A DNA stretch of 64,000 nucleotides, from NCBI RefSeq assembly GCF_900590885.1, contig NZ_UUON01000045.1:124001-188000 (forward strand), in the 5' to 3' direction. Shown piece by piece: positions 45,434 through 54,900 of the stretch. Source of the stretch: Pseudomonas viridiflava (GTDB lineage Bacteria; Pseudomonadota; Gammaproteobacteria; Pseudomonadales; Pseudomonadaceae). The position numbers were made by a program, and so were the translations under genes. Positions within the stretch are counted from its first letter, which is position 1. Each line of letters opens with the position of its first letter. The notes beneath the pieces were generated by a model that was given only the letters and a program-made list of their open reading frames with translations, ran no database searches and was not told the DNA's origin.

Positions 45434-46843
45434 TCAGAACGAGCGCACGATCCTTCCCAATGTCTCCATGGCCTTTTCCGACGCCTCGGTCCAGGGGCTG
45501 CCGTAGTTCAGGCGGATGCAGTTTCGAAAGCGCTGGGTCGCCGAGAAAATCGGCCCCGGCGCGATGCTGATGCCTTGGGCCAGCGCCATCTGGAACAACT
45601 TCAATGAGTCGGTCTGTTCCGGCAATTCCAGCCACAGGAAATACCCGCCCGCCGGTTGGCTGACGCGCGTTTGTGCCGGGAAGTAACGCGCGATGGCGGC
45701 CAGCATGGCGCTTTGCTGTTCCTCCAGGGCATAGCGCAATTTGCGCAGGTGGCGGTCGTAGCCGCCGTGCTGCAGGTAGTCGGCAATCGCCGCCTGGGCC
45801 GGCATTGAGGGGCACAGCGAGGTCATCAGTTTGAGGCGCTCGACCTTCTGCGCAAAGCGCCCGGCCGCGACCCAGCCCACGCGATAGCCGGGCGCCAGGC
45901 TCTTGGCGAAGGAGCCGCAGTGCATCACCAGGCCTTCGGTGTCGAAGGCCTTGGCCGGTTTTGGCGCGTGTTGGCCGTAGTACAGCTCGGCGTACACATC
46001 GTCTTCGATAAGGGGCACTTGATGGCTGCGCAGCAGTTCTACCAGCGCCTGTTTCTTCTCTTCCGGCAGGGTTGCACCCATGGGGTTCTGGAAGCTGGTC
46101 ATGGTCCAGCAGGCCTTGATCGGGTAGCGCTCCAGGGTTTGTGCGAGCGCGTTGAGGTCGATGCCGTCGCGCGGGTGCACCGGAATTTCCACGGCCTTGA
46201 GCTTCAGGCGTTCCAGCACTTGCAGGCAGGCATAGAACGCCGGGGCCTCGATGGCCACCAGGTCGCCGGGTTCGGTCACGGCTTGCAGGCACAGGTTCAG
46301 TGCTTCCAGGGCACCGTTGGTGATCAGCAGTTCTTCCATGGGCAGCATCAGGCCGCCGACCATGTAACGCAGGGCGATCTGCCGGCGCAATTGCGGGTTG
46401 CCCGGCGACATGTCGGTGACCACCAGGCGCGGGTCCATCTCACGGCTGGCGCTGGCCAGGGAGCGAGCCAGGCGTGGCAGCGGAAACAGCATCGGGCTGG
46501 GGAAGGCTGAGCCGAAGGGCACGGTGTTCGGGTCCTTGATGGAGTCGAGCACCGAGAACACCAATTCGCTGACGTCCACTTCGGTAGACTCATGCACCTG
46601 CTCGCTCACCACCGGCTCGGAAAACGGGCTCGGCGCGTGGGTGTTGACGAAGTAGCCGGAGCGCGGCCGTGCGCGGATCAGCCCGCGGCGTTCCAACAGG
46701 TAATAGGCCTGGAACACCGTGGACGGGCTGACCCCGTAAGTCTGGCTGGCATAACGCACGGAGGGCACGCGCTGGCCGGGGCCGAGCACGCCGGAGCGGA
46801 TCAGTTCTGCGATGTCGTCGGCGAATTTTTCGTAGCGTTTCAT
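45434..46843 (-). CDS. MocR/PdxR-type GntR regulator with aminotransferase domain
   Basis: A 469-residue fusion of an N-terminal GntR winged helix (residues 1-75; VPSVRYASQTYGVSPSTVFQAYYLLERRGL) and a class I aminotransferase-fold domain (about 120-469). The PLP lysine is in CGSFAKSLAPGYRVGW and the phosphate-cup Asn in SFQNPMGATLP. MocR proteins sense PLP or amino-acid derivatives and usually control a neighbouring metabolic gene. The ATG at 46843 is preferred over a GTG at 46882. It starts only 44 bp after the ccoG stop on the same strand, so it may be read through from ccoG. Its target is not evident. Confidence 0.9.
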   Translation of the reverse strand: MKRYEKFADDIAELIRSGVLGPGQRVPSVRYASQTYGVSPSTVFQAYYLLERRGLIRARPRSGYFVNTHAPSPFSEPVVSEQVHESTEVDVSELVFSVLDSIKDPNTVPFGSAFPSPMLFPLPRLARSLASASREMDPRLVVTDMSPGNPQLRRQIALRYMVGGLMLPMEELLITNGALEALNLCLQAVTEPGDLVAIEAPAFYACLQVLERLKLKAVEIPVHPRDGIDLNALAQTLERYPIKACWTMTSFQNPMGATLPEEKKQALVELLRSHQVPLIEDDVYAELYYGQHAPKPAKAFDTEGLVMHCGSFAKSLAPGYRVGWVAAGRFAQKVERLKLMTSLCPSMPAQAAIADYLQHGGYDRHLRKLRYALEEQQSAMLAAIARYFPAQTRVSQPAGGYFLWLELPEQTDSLKLFQMALAQGISIAPGPIFSATQRFRNCIRLNYGSPWTEASEKAMETLGRIVRSF

Positions 46844-46886
46844 GGTGGCCTTAAACAGAGTTCCAGTGTTTACATCGATCACAGTG

Positions 46887-48296
46887 TCAGCGGTTCAGCG
46901 GCGCTACAAAGCGGCTGTCTGCAGCACTGTAGACCCAGGGTTCATCGATATCCGTGACCTTGAAGCGCAGGGTCTGCGAGCTGCTTGCCGGTTTGTCGGC
47001 CAGCAACGCCACGGAGACCGGCACATCGCTGATTTCCCCGGGTGCCAGGCTGAACGCGGTCTTGCCCTGCAGCTGGAAGCCCTCGGCGTCCACCAGCTCC
47101 AGGCGGTAGTCCTGGTGTTGCTGGGTCTTGTTGATGACCTTGAGGCTGTAGATGTTTTCGATCTGGCCCTGGGCGTTTTCGCGGAACATGCCACGGTCCT
47201 TCGTCACGTCCAGCGAGACCATCGGCCGCTCGACCAACGCCACCACCAGCGCGGCGATCATCACCAGCAACACCGCACTGTAGCCGATCAGGCGCGGCCT
47301 TAGCAGCTGGGTCTTGCCACCTTGCAGTTGATGTTCGCTGGTGTAGCTCACCAGACCGCGGGCATAGCCCATCTTGTCCATGATCGAATCACAAGCGTCG
47401 ATGCACGCCGCGCAACCGATGCATTCCATTTGCAGGCCGTCGCGGATGTCGATGCCGGTGGGGCAGACCTGCACGCACAACTGGCAGTCGATGCAATCAC
47501 CCAGGCCGACGTCGGCAGGCTTGACCTCACGCTTGCGCGGGCCACGGCTTTCACCACGGGCGGGGTTGTAGGCGATGGTCAGGGTGTCCTTGTCGAACAT
47601 CACACTCTGGAACCGCGCATACGGGCACATGTGCATGCACACCGCTTCGCGCAGCCAACCGGCGTTGAGGTAGGTGGCGCCGGTAAAGAACAGCACCCAA
47701 AACAGGCTCACGCCGCCCATTTGCCAGGTCAGCAGCTCGTTGGCCAGGGGGCGAATCGGGGTGAAATAGCCCACGAACGTCAGCCCGGTGAGCACGCTGA
47801 TGCCCAGCCACAAGCTGTGCTTGGCCGAGCGCCGGGCCAGTTTGTTCAGGCTCCAGGGCGCCGCTTGCAGCTTGATGCGTTGGTTGCGTTCGCCTTCGGT
47901 GACCTTCTCGCACCACATGAACAGCCAGGTGAACGAGCTTTGCGGGCAGGTGTAGCCGCACCACACCCGTCCGGCAAACACGGTGATCGCAAACAGGCCG
48001 AAGGCGCAGATGATCAGCAGGGCTGACAGCAAGATGAAATCCTGCGGCCAAAACGTGGCACCGAAGATGTGGAACTTGCTTTCAGCCAAGTCCCACAACA
48101 CCGCTTGGCGGCCGCCCCAGTTGAGCCACACCGTGCCGAAAAACGCCACGAACAGCAAGGCCGCACCGCCCACGCGCAAGGTACGGAACAACCCGGTGAA
48201 GCTGCGGGTATGGATCAGGTTATCGCTGGATTTGGCGGTCACCTTCTTTTGGTGAACACCCTCAAAGGTTTCCACGGTTGGGATTCTTTCGCTCAT
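46887..48296 (-). CDS. ccoG: Cytochrome cbb3 oxidase assembly protein CcoG (FixG/RdxA)
   Basis: A 469-residue membrane iron-sulfur protein that reduces copper for cbb3-type oxidase assembly. It has five membrane helices, the polyferredoxin-type CGYTCPQSSFTWLFMW, two 4Fe-4S motifs (CIDCQLCVQVCP and CIGCAACIDAC) and a periplasmic Ig-like C-terminal domain (FSLAPGEISDVPVSVALLAD). The ATG at 48296 matches the family start MSERIPTVETFEG. It is not beside ccoNOQP/ccoHIS genes here, so it may be a second copy. An Anr/FNR-like box lies 170 bp upstream. Confidence 0.92.
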   Translation of the reverse strand: MSERIPTVETFEGVHQKKVTAKSSDNLIHTRSFTGLFRTLRVGGAALLFVAFFGTVWLNWGGRQAVLWDLAESKFHIFGATFWPQDFILLSALLIICAFGLFAITVFAGRVWCGYTCPQSSFTWLFMWCEKVTEGERNQRIKLQAAPWSLNKLARRSAKHSLWLGISVLTGLTFVGYFTPIRPLANELLTWQMGGVSLFWVLFFTGATYLNAGWLREAVCMHMCPYARFQSVMFDKDTLTIAYNPARGESRGPRKREVKPADVGLGDCIDCQLCVQVCPTGIDIRDGLQMECIGCAACIDACDSIMDKMGYARGLVSYTSEHQLQGGKTQLLRPRLIGYSAVLLVMIAALVVALVERPMVSLDVTKDRGMFRENAQGQIENIYSLKVINKTQQHQDYRLELVDAEGFQLQGKTAFSLAPGEISDVPVSVALLADKPASSSQTLRFKVTDIDEPWVYSAADSRFVAPLNR

Positions 48297-48423
48297 GGTC
48301 GTTCGCTCATCAGCCTCCATCAGGCCGTTGAACTATGCGCGTCAGGGTGTTTGCATAACAGACTCAGGTAGGGCGATAAAAAGCGGATCAGACGGGCTGG
48401 AGCCAAGCCTCTGCGGCAATCTG

Positions 48424-48450
48424 CTGCACCCCGTGGCGCGTGGGGTGCAG
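48424..48450 (+). terminator. Strong hairpin with T-run on the plus strand
   Basis: CTGCACCCC, a 9-base loop and GGGGTGCAG, then CCAATTTTT. Both flanking genes are on the minus strand, so as a plus-strand terminator it would stop antisense transcription; on the minus strand it is a leader hairpin of ccoG. Confidence 0.5.
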
Positions 48451-48466
48451 CCAATTTTTGCGTGTG

Positions 48467-48480
48467 CTGATACAGATCAA
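48467..48480 (-). promoter_or_regulatory. Anr/FNR-like box upstream of ccoG
   Basis: TTGATCTGTATCAG on the minus strand matches TTGAT-N4-ATCAA at 9 of 10 positions. It directly follows the DUF3203 stop and lies 170 bp before ccoG. Oxygen control of ccoG genes by Anr is common, but I do not see a convincing -10 element at the expected distance. Confidence 0.5.
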
Positions 48481-48720
48481 CTAAATCGCCGAACCAGGCT
48501 CGGTGACCTTCTTGTGCTGGCGCCCGTCGGTCGCGCCGGCGACGGTGAGCGCATCGGCTTCCTGCTCGGTGATGTACACCCGCTCGGCGCCCAGCTCCAC
48601 ATAGGACATGGCCTTGGGAATGTCGGTGCTGACCGTCACTGCGCTTGCCGCCAGGCTGTGTTCCTGGCCGTCGTCGTTGACCTTGAAATAGCACGTCTGA
48701 TTTTCGATGCGTACGGGCAT
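48481..48720 (-). CDS. DUF3203 family protein
   Basis: A 79-residue soluble protein starting MPVRIENQTCYFKVNDDGQE, as in the Pseudomonas DUF3203 family, with two predicted beta-rich halves (SLAASAVTVSTDIPKAMSYVEL; VYITEQEADALTVAGATDGR). Function unknown. AAAGGAGATCACC before the ATG is a strong ribosome site and fixes the start. It is upstream of ccoG on the same strand, with an Anr-like box between. Confidence 0.88.
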   Translation of the reverse strand: MPVRIENQTCYFKVNDDGQEHSLAASAVTVSTDIPKAMSYVELGAERVYITEQEADALTVAGATDGRQHKKVTEPGSAI

Positions 48721-48839
48721 GGTGATCTCCTTTTGCAGGCTGTGAGCGTTAGGCTTGGCCGAGTTGCCAACGGTTCCAGGCAACTGACTGGCGGTCGCCG
48801 CTGTCCATCCTTTACCAATAATGACAAAGGACGGCTTTA

Positions 48840-49334
48840 ATGGACGCGTGGTGGCATGAAGTGTGGCAAACCCTGCAGGCTGAATTCGCTGATATCGGCG
48901 ACGCCAGGCAGCTCACCCAAATCACTGTGCGGTTGCTGATCGCCGCCGTGCTGGGCGGGATTCTCGGTTTTGAGCGAGAGAGCAAGGGTAAAGCCGCCGG
49001 CGTGCGTACACACATGCTGGTGGCGTTGGGCGCTGCGTTGTTTGTGATGGTGCCGCAGATGTCCGGCAATCAGGCGGACGCCATGAGCCGAGTGGTGCAA
49101 GGGGTGATCGCAGGGATCGGTTTTCTGGGCGCCGGCACCATCATCAAGGGCAAAGACGACGAGGAGGGCCACGTCAAGGGGCTGACCACCGCCGCCGGAC
49201 TCTGGATGACCGCTGCGATTGGGGTCTCGGCTGGGTTGGGCCGTGAGTCCACCGCGGTGCTGAGTACGTTGCTGGCACTGGCGGTGTTCAGTGTGATGCC
49301 AAGGATCGTCAAGCTGCTGGAGAAGAAGTCGTGA
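48840..49334 (+). CDS. MgtC/SapB family membrane protein
   Basis: A 164-residue inner-membrane protein with four to five helices. The family motif is seen as RLLIAAVLGGILGFERESKGKAAGVRTHMLVALGAALF, then GVIAGIGFLGAGTIIKG and KGLTTAAGLWMTAAIGVSAGLG. The C-terminal ACT-like domain of virulence MgtC is absent, so it is the short SapB-like form. MgtC proteins aid growth at low magnesium and modulate ATP synthase in pathogens; here the role is unknown. It is divergent from DUF3203. Confidence 0.9.
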   Translation: MDAWWHEVWQTLQAEFADIGDARQLTQITVRLLIAAVLGGILGFERESKGKAAGVRTHMLVALGAALFVMVPQMSGNQADAMSRVVQGVIAGIGFLGAGTIIKGKDDEEGHVKGLTTAAGLWMTAAIGVSAGLGRESTAVLSTLLALAVFSVMPRIVKLLEKKS

Positions 49335-49401
49335 GCGAGCGCAGGGGGTGAGCTGCGCGGCGAGCTCATCCGGCGTCTCGGCCGATGTCATTAACGACTG
49401 T

Positions 49402-49449
49402 AAAAAAGGCCAGGAGGTTTGACTCGGGCGAGTGTCTCGCTGGCCTTTG
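49402..49449. terminator. Bidirectional terminator between mgtC-like and proline-rich genes
   Basis: AAAGGCCAG (49405) pairs with CTGGCCTTT (49440) around a loop that has its own stem (ACTCG-GG-CGAGT). A-run before and T-run after suit both convergent genes. Confidence 0.7.
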
Positions 49450-49463
49450 GATTTCTTCGGTAT

Positions 49464-49622
49464 TTAAACGATTACCGGCGGTACGGTGGTGGGTGGCTCC
49501 TGCACCGGCGGCGGCTCGTTTTCGGGTGGTTCCTGCTCGGGGATCGGCGCAGGCTCGCTGGGCGGCAGGGTCGGGTTGTCGATGTTGGGGTCGGGCGTTT
49601 CCGCCGGGATCGGGATATTCAT
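49464..49622 (-). CDS. Proline-rich micro-protein, unknown
   Basis: A 52-residue peptide beginning MNIPIPAETPDPNIDNPTLP and ending TTVPPVIV. About a third of residues are Pro and many others Glu; there is no hydrophobic segment, so it should be cytoplasmic and extended. AAAGGAGGCC nine bases before the ATG is a near-perfect ribosome site, which together with the terminator beyond its stop argues for a real gene. Similar short Pro/Glu-rich peptides occur in other pseudomonads; function is unknown. Confidence 0.75.
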   Translation of the reverse strand: MNIPIPAETPDPNIDNPTLPPSEPAPIPEQEPPENEPPPVQEPPTTVPPVIV

Positions 49623-49826
49623 CGGTGTGGCCTCCTTTGTGCTTTGCTCTATCGGTGGACAGCTGCCTGGGCAAATTGATTCCCCGCCCGATGGCGGCAC
49701 ATCCACCTGAACTTTTCTTGCCGGGGCAGGCTCGGACCTTATACGGCCCTGCTCAGGGAGAGCGTCGCCGTCTCAGAATTCGGATCAAGCAAAGAGCGTC
49801 CACAGGGCGTAAGGGGAAGATGCTCG

Positions 49827-51815
49827 ATGACTGCTGAAACACTGGTTCCAGAAGAATCTCTCTTGCCGCTGTCCCAGGCATTGTTGCTGCCCAGGATCGC
49901 AATCGAAAGCACCACACCCGTGATCGACGGCGGCGAATTTGCCGTCAAGGCCGTGGTTGGCCAGCGGGTCAACGTCACCAGCAAGGTATTCGCCGACGGC
50001 CACGACAAGCTCGCCGTGCTGATCCGCTGGCGCGCCCTGCACGAAGAAAGCTGGCACAGCGTGGTCATGAGTGATGTCGGCAACAACGGCTGGGAAGGCG
50101 GGTTTACCGTGATCAGCCAGGGCCCGCATGAATACTGCATCGAGGCCTGGATCGATACTTACGCCAGCTTTTGCTACGAATTACGCAAAAAACATGAAGC
50201 CGGTGTCCCCGTCAGCCTGGAGCTGCAGGAAGGCCGCAGCCTGGTGCTGCAGGCCGCCGAGCGCAGTGACAACGAACTGCGCGACCGCTTGATGCTGCTG
50301 CACCACGAATTGTCCGGGTTGCTGGAAACCGAGCAGGTCGCGCAGTTTCTGCACGAAGACAGTGCACACCTGATGACCCAGGCCGACCACCGCGCCTATT
50401 TGAGCATCAGCACCGTGTACCCGATCGATGTGGAGCGCGAGGCCGCGCAGTTTGCCAGCTGGTACGAGCTGTTTCCGCGCTCGATCACCGACGATCCCGC
50501 GCGCCACGGCACCTTCAACGATGTGCAGTCACGCCTGTCGATGATCCACGACATGGGCTTCGACGTGCTGTACTTCCCGCCGATCCATCCCATCGGCCGC
50601 AGCCACCGCAAAGGCAAGAATAATTCCCTGACGGCTGGCCCTGACGACCCGGGCAGCCCCTACGCCATCGGCAGCGAGGAGGGCGGCCACGAAGCCATCC
50701 ACCCGCAATTGGGCAGCCGTGAGGACTTCCGTCGCCTGGTCGCCGCCGCCGCCGACCACGGCCTGGAAATCGCCCTGGATTTCGCCATCCAGTGTTCCCA
50801 GGACCACCCGTGGCTCAAGCAGCACCCGGGCTGGTTCAACTGGCGCCCGGACGGCACGATCAAATACGCGGAGAACCCGCCGAAAAAATACCAGGACATC
50901 GTCAACGTCGATTTCTATGCGGCGGATGCGATTCCAGGCCTCTGGACCGAGCTGCGCGACATTGTGGTGGGCTGGGTGGAAGAGGGTGTGAAGACCTTTC
51001 GCGTCGACAACCCCCACACCAAGCCGCTGCCGTTCTGGCAATGGCTGATCAGCGATGTGCGCGCCAAACACCCCGAGGTGATTTTCCTCGCCGAAGCGTT
51101 CACCACGCCGGCGATGATGGCGCGCCTGGGCAAGGTTGGCTATTCCCAGAGCTACACCTACTTCACCTGGCGTAACACCAAGGCCGAATTGAGTGAATAC
51201 TTCGCGCAGTTGAACGAGTCGCCGTGGCGTGAATGCTACCGGCCGAACTTCTTCGTCAACACGCCGGACATCAATCCCGCGTTCCTGCATGAGTCCGGCC
51301 GCCCGGGCTTCTTAATCCGCGCCGCGCTGGCCACCATGGGCTCTGGCCTGTGGGGCATGTATTCGGGCTTCGAGCTGTGCGAAGCCGCGCCGGTGCCGGG
51401 CAAGGAGGAATACCTCGATTCGGAGAAATACGAGATCCGCCCACGGGACTTCACCGCACCCGGCAACATCATCGCCGAGATCGCCCAGCTCAACCGCATC
51501 CGCCGGCAGAACCCGGCGTTGCAGACCCATTTGGGGCTCAAGCTCTACAACGCCTGGAACGACAACATCCTCTACTTCGGCAAGCGCAGCGAGGACGGCA
51601 GCAACTTCATTCTGGTGGCCGTCAACCTCGACCCTTACAACGCCCAGGAGGCGAATTTCGAGTTGCCACTGTGGGAGTTGGGCCTGCCGGATGACGCCCA
51701 GACCCAAGGCGAAGACCTGATGAACGGCCATCGCTGGACCTGGTACGGCAAGACCCAGTGGACCCGCCTGGACCCGCAGATGCCGTTTGGCATTTGGCGC
51801 ATTACCACTTCTTAA
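49827..51815 (+). CDS. glgE: Alpha-1,4-glucan:maltose-1-phosphate maltosyltransferase
   Basis: A 662-residue GH13_3 enzyme that transfers maltose from maltose-1-phosphate to alpha-1,4-glucans. Residues about 25-130 form the N-terminal beta domain used for dimerisation. The nucleophile Asp394 is in TFRVDNPHTKP and the acid Glu423 in FLAEAFTTP, the same numbers as in Streptomyces coelicolor GlgE; SRHRKGKN-like SHRKGKNN (about residue 263) binds phosphate. GGGGAAG precedes the ATG. A REP hairpin separates it from the treS-maltokinase gene. It is the key enzyme of the trehalose-to-glucan route. Confidence 0.97.
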   Translation: MTAETLVPEESLLPLSQALLLPRIAIESTTPVIDGGEFAVKAVVGQRVNVTSKVFADGHDKLAVLIRWRALHEESWHSVVMSDVGNNGWEGGFTVISQGPHEYCIEAWIDTYASFCYELRKKHEAGVPVSLELQEGRSLVLQAAERSDNELRDRLMLLHHELSGLLETEQVAQFLHEDSAHLMTQADHRAYLSISTVYPIDVEREAAQFASWYELFPRSITDDPARHGTFNDVQSRLSMIHDMGFDVLYFPPIHPIGRSHRKGKNNSLTAGPDDPGSPYAIGSEEGGHEAIHPQLGSREDFRRLVAAAADHGLEIALDFAIQCSQDHPWLKQHPGWFNWRPDGTIKYAENPPKKYQDIVNVDFYAADAIPGLWTELRDIVVGWVEEGVKTFRVDNPHTKPLPFWQWLISDVRAKHPEVIFLAEAFTTPAMMARLGKVGYSQSYTYFTWRNTKAELSEYFAQLNESPWRECYRPNFFVNTPDINPAFLHESGRPGFLIRAALATMGSGLWGMYSGFELCEAAPVPGKEEYLDSEKYEIRPRDFTAPGNIIAEIAQLNRIRRQNPALQTHLGLKLYNAWNDNILYFGKRSEDGSNFILVAVNLDPYNAQEANFELPLWELGLPDDAQTQGEDLMNGHRWTWYGKTQWTRLDPQMPFGIWRITTS

Positions 51816-51830
51816 GTTCGATGGGGATTC

Positions 51831-51864
51831 AAATGTGGGAGGGGGCAAGCCCCCTCCCACATTG
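51831..51864. repeat. Collapsed REP hairpin inside the glg operon
   Basis: A perfect hairpin GTGGGAGGGGGC-AA-GCCCCCTCCCAC, identical in core to the one between mtlE and mtlF. It lies 16 bp after glgE and 45 bp before treS. Confidence 0.85.
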
Positions 51865-51908
51865 TTTTGCATCCGGCCCGCAGAATTTCAGTGTTTCAGG
51901 AGTTTCCA

Positions 51909-54900
51909 ATGGCGAAGAAACCCAAGGCTGCCACCTTTATCAAAGACCCGCTCTGGTACAAGGACGCGGTGATCTACCAGGTTCACGTCAAATCCTATTT
52001 CGACTCCAACAACGACGGCATCGGTGACTTTCCCGGGCTGATCGCCAAACTCGACTACATCGCCGACCTCGGCGTGAACACCATCTGGCTGCTGCCGTTC
52101 TACCCCTCGCCACGCCGCGATGACGGCTACGACATCGCCGAATACCGTGGCGTGCACAGCGACTACGGAACCATGGCCGACGCCAAGCGCTTTATCGCCG
52201 AGGCCCACCAGCGCGGGCTGCGGGTGATTACCGAACTGGTTATCAACCACACCTCCGACCAGCACCCGTGGTTCCAGCGCGCGCGCAAAGCCAAACCCGG
52301 TTCGGCGGCGCGTAACTTCTATGTGTGGTCCGATGACGACCAGAAGTACGACGGCACGCGCATCATTTTCCTCGATACCGAGAAGTCCAACTGGACCTGG
52401 GACCCGGTGGCCGGTCAGTACTTCTGGCACCGCTTCTATTCCCACCAACCAGACCTCAATTTTGACAACCCCCAGGTCATGAAAGCCGTGCTGTCGGTGA
52501 TGCGCTATTGGCTCGACATGGGCATCGACGGCCTGCGCCTGGATGCGATCCCGTACCTGATCGAGCGCGATGGCACCAACAACGAAAACCTCCCCGAAAC
52601 CCACGACGTGCTCAAGCAGATCCGCGCCGAGATCGACGCGCATTACCCCGACCGCATGCTGTTGGCCGAAGCCAACCAGTGGCCGGAAGACACGCAACTG
52701 TATTTCGGTGACAAACACGGCGACGACGGCGATGAATGCCACATGGCTTTCCACTTCCCGCTGATGCCGCGCATGTACATGGCGCTGGCCCAGGAAGATC
52801 GCTTCCCGATCACCGACATCCTGCGCCAGACCCCGGAGATCCCCGCCAACTGCCAGTGGGCGATTTTCCTGCGCAACCACGATGAGCTGACCCTGGAAAT
52901 GGTCACCGACAAAGAGCGCGACTACCTGTGGAATTACTACGCCGCCGATCGTCGCGCGCGGATCAACCTCGGGATTCGCCGGCGCCTGGCGCCCTTGATG
53001 GAGCGCGATCGCCGGCGCATCGAGCTGCTCAACAGCCTGCTGCTGTCAATGCCCGGTACGCCGACGCTGTACTACGGCGATGAAATCGGCATGGGCGACA
53101 ACATCTACCTCGGCGACCGTGACGGCGTGCGCACGCCAATGCAATGGTCCATCGACCGCAACGGCGGCTTCTCCCGCGCCGACCCGGCCAGCCTGGTGCT
53201 GCCGCCGATCATGGACCCGCAATACGGCTATCAGTCGGTCAACGTCGAAACCCAGGCCCAGGACCCGCACTCGCTGCTCAACTGGACCCGGCGCATGCTC
53301 GCGGTGCGCAAGCAGTCCAAGGCGTTTGGCCGCGGCAGCCTGAAAATGCTGTCGCCGAGCAACCGCCGGATCCTCGCGTATACCCGCGAATTTACCGGTG
53401 AGGACGGGCGCAACGAAATCATCCTGTGCGTGGCCAACGTTTCGCGCAGTGCCCAGGCGGCCGAGTTGGACCTGTCGGCGTTCGCCGGCATGGTGCCGGT
53501 GGAGATGCTCGGCGGTAACGCGTTTCCGCCGATCGGCCAGCTGAATTTCCTGCTGACCCTGGCGCCGTATGGCTTTTACTGGTTTGTGCTGGCGGCGGAA
53601 AACCAGATGCCGAGCTGGCATGTGGAACCGGCGCAAAGCATGCCGGACTTCACCACCCTGGTGCTGAAAAAACGTATGGAAGAATTGCTCGACGAACCCT
53701 GCCGCAGCAGCCTGGAACAGACTTCGCTGCCGGCCTGGCTGCCCAAGCGGCGTTGGTTTGCCGGCAAGGACACGGCCATCGACCGCGTGCGCATCGCTTA
53801 CGGCGTGCGGTTTGGCGACCCGCAGCACCCGGTATTGCTCAGTGAGCTTGAGGTGACTGCCGGCGGCCAGGTCAGCCGTTATCAGCTGCCGTTCGGCTTC
53901 CTCGGTGAGGACCAGTTCACCAGCGCGTTGCCGCAGCAATTGGCTATGGCCCGGGTACGGCGTGTGCGCCAGGTGGGTTTGGTGACCGATGCCTTCAGCC
54001 TGGAGCACTTTATCCGGGCGGTGATCCAGGGCATGCAAGCCGGCAGTGTGCTGAATTCCAGCGAGGGCGAGTTGCGTTTTGAAGGTACCCAGCACTTGGC
54101 CAAGTTGCAGCTCACGGACGAGTCGCCGGTGCGTTATTTGTCCGCCGAGCAGTCCAACAGCTCGGTGGTGGTGGGCGAGAGCCTGGTGCTCAAGCTGATC
54201 CGCAAAGTCAGCGCCGGGGTGCACCCGGAGCTGGAAATGAGCGCCTACCTCACGGCGGCCGATTACCCGAATATCTCGCCGTTGCTGGGCTCGATGGTGC
54301 GCCACGACGCCCAGGGCGAAGACAACCTGTTGATGATCGCCCAAGGCTATCTGAGCAACCAGGGCGACGCCTGGAGCTGGACCCAGAACAGCCTCGAACG
54401 CGCGATTCGCGACGAGCTGGCCGAAGCTATCTCCGAGCAGGAGCAGCATTACAACGCCCTTGGCGAGCTGGCCGATTTTGCCGGCTTGCTCGGCCAGCGC
54501 CTTGGCGAGATGCACGGAGTTCTGGGCGCGCCCACCGGCAATAAAGACTTCAAGCCTGAAGTCACAAGCGCCAAGGACACCCAGGCCTGGGCCAAGGATG
54601 TGGGGGCGCAGATCGAGCGCGCCCTGCAATTGCTCAAGGTGCATCAAAACCAATTGAACCCTGCCGATCAGGCACTGGTCAGTGACTTGCTGACGCAGAA
54701 AAAAGCCATCGCCAGCCATGTGCAGGCGTTGGCCAAAGCCACCTTGGGTGGCCTGCGTATTCGGGTGCATGGTGATTTGCACCTGGGCCAGGTGCTGGTG
54801 GTGAAGGGCGATGCCTACTTGATCGACTTCGAAGGCGAACCGGCGCGACCGCTGCACGAGCGACGCGGCAAGCACAGCCCGTATAAAGATGTGAGCGGCG

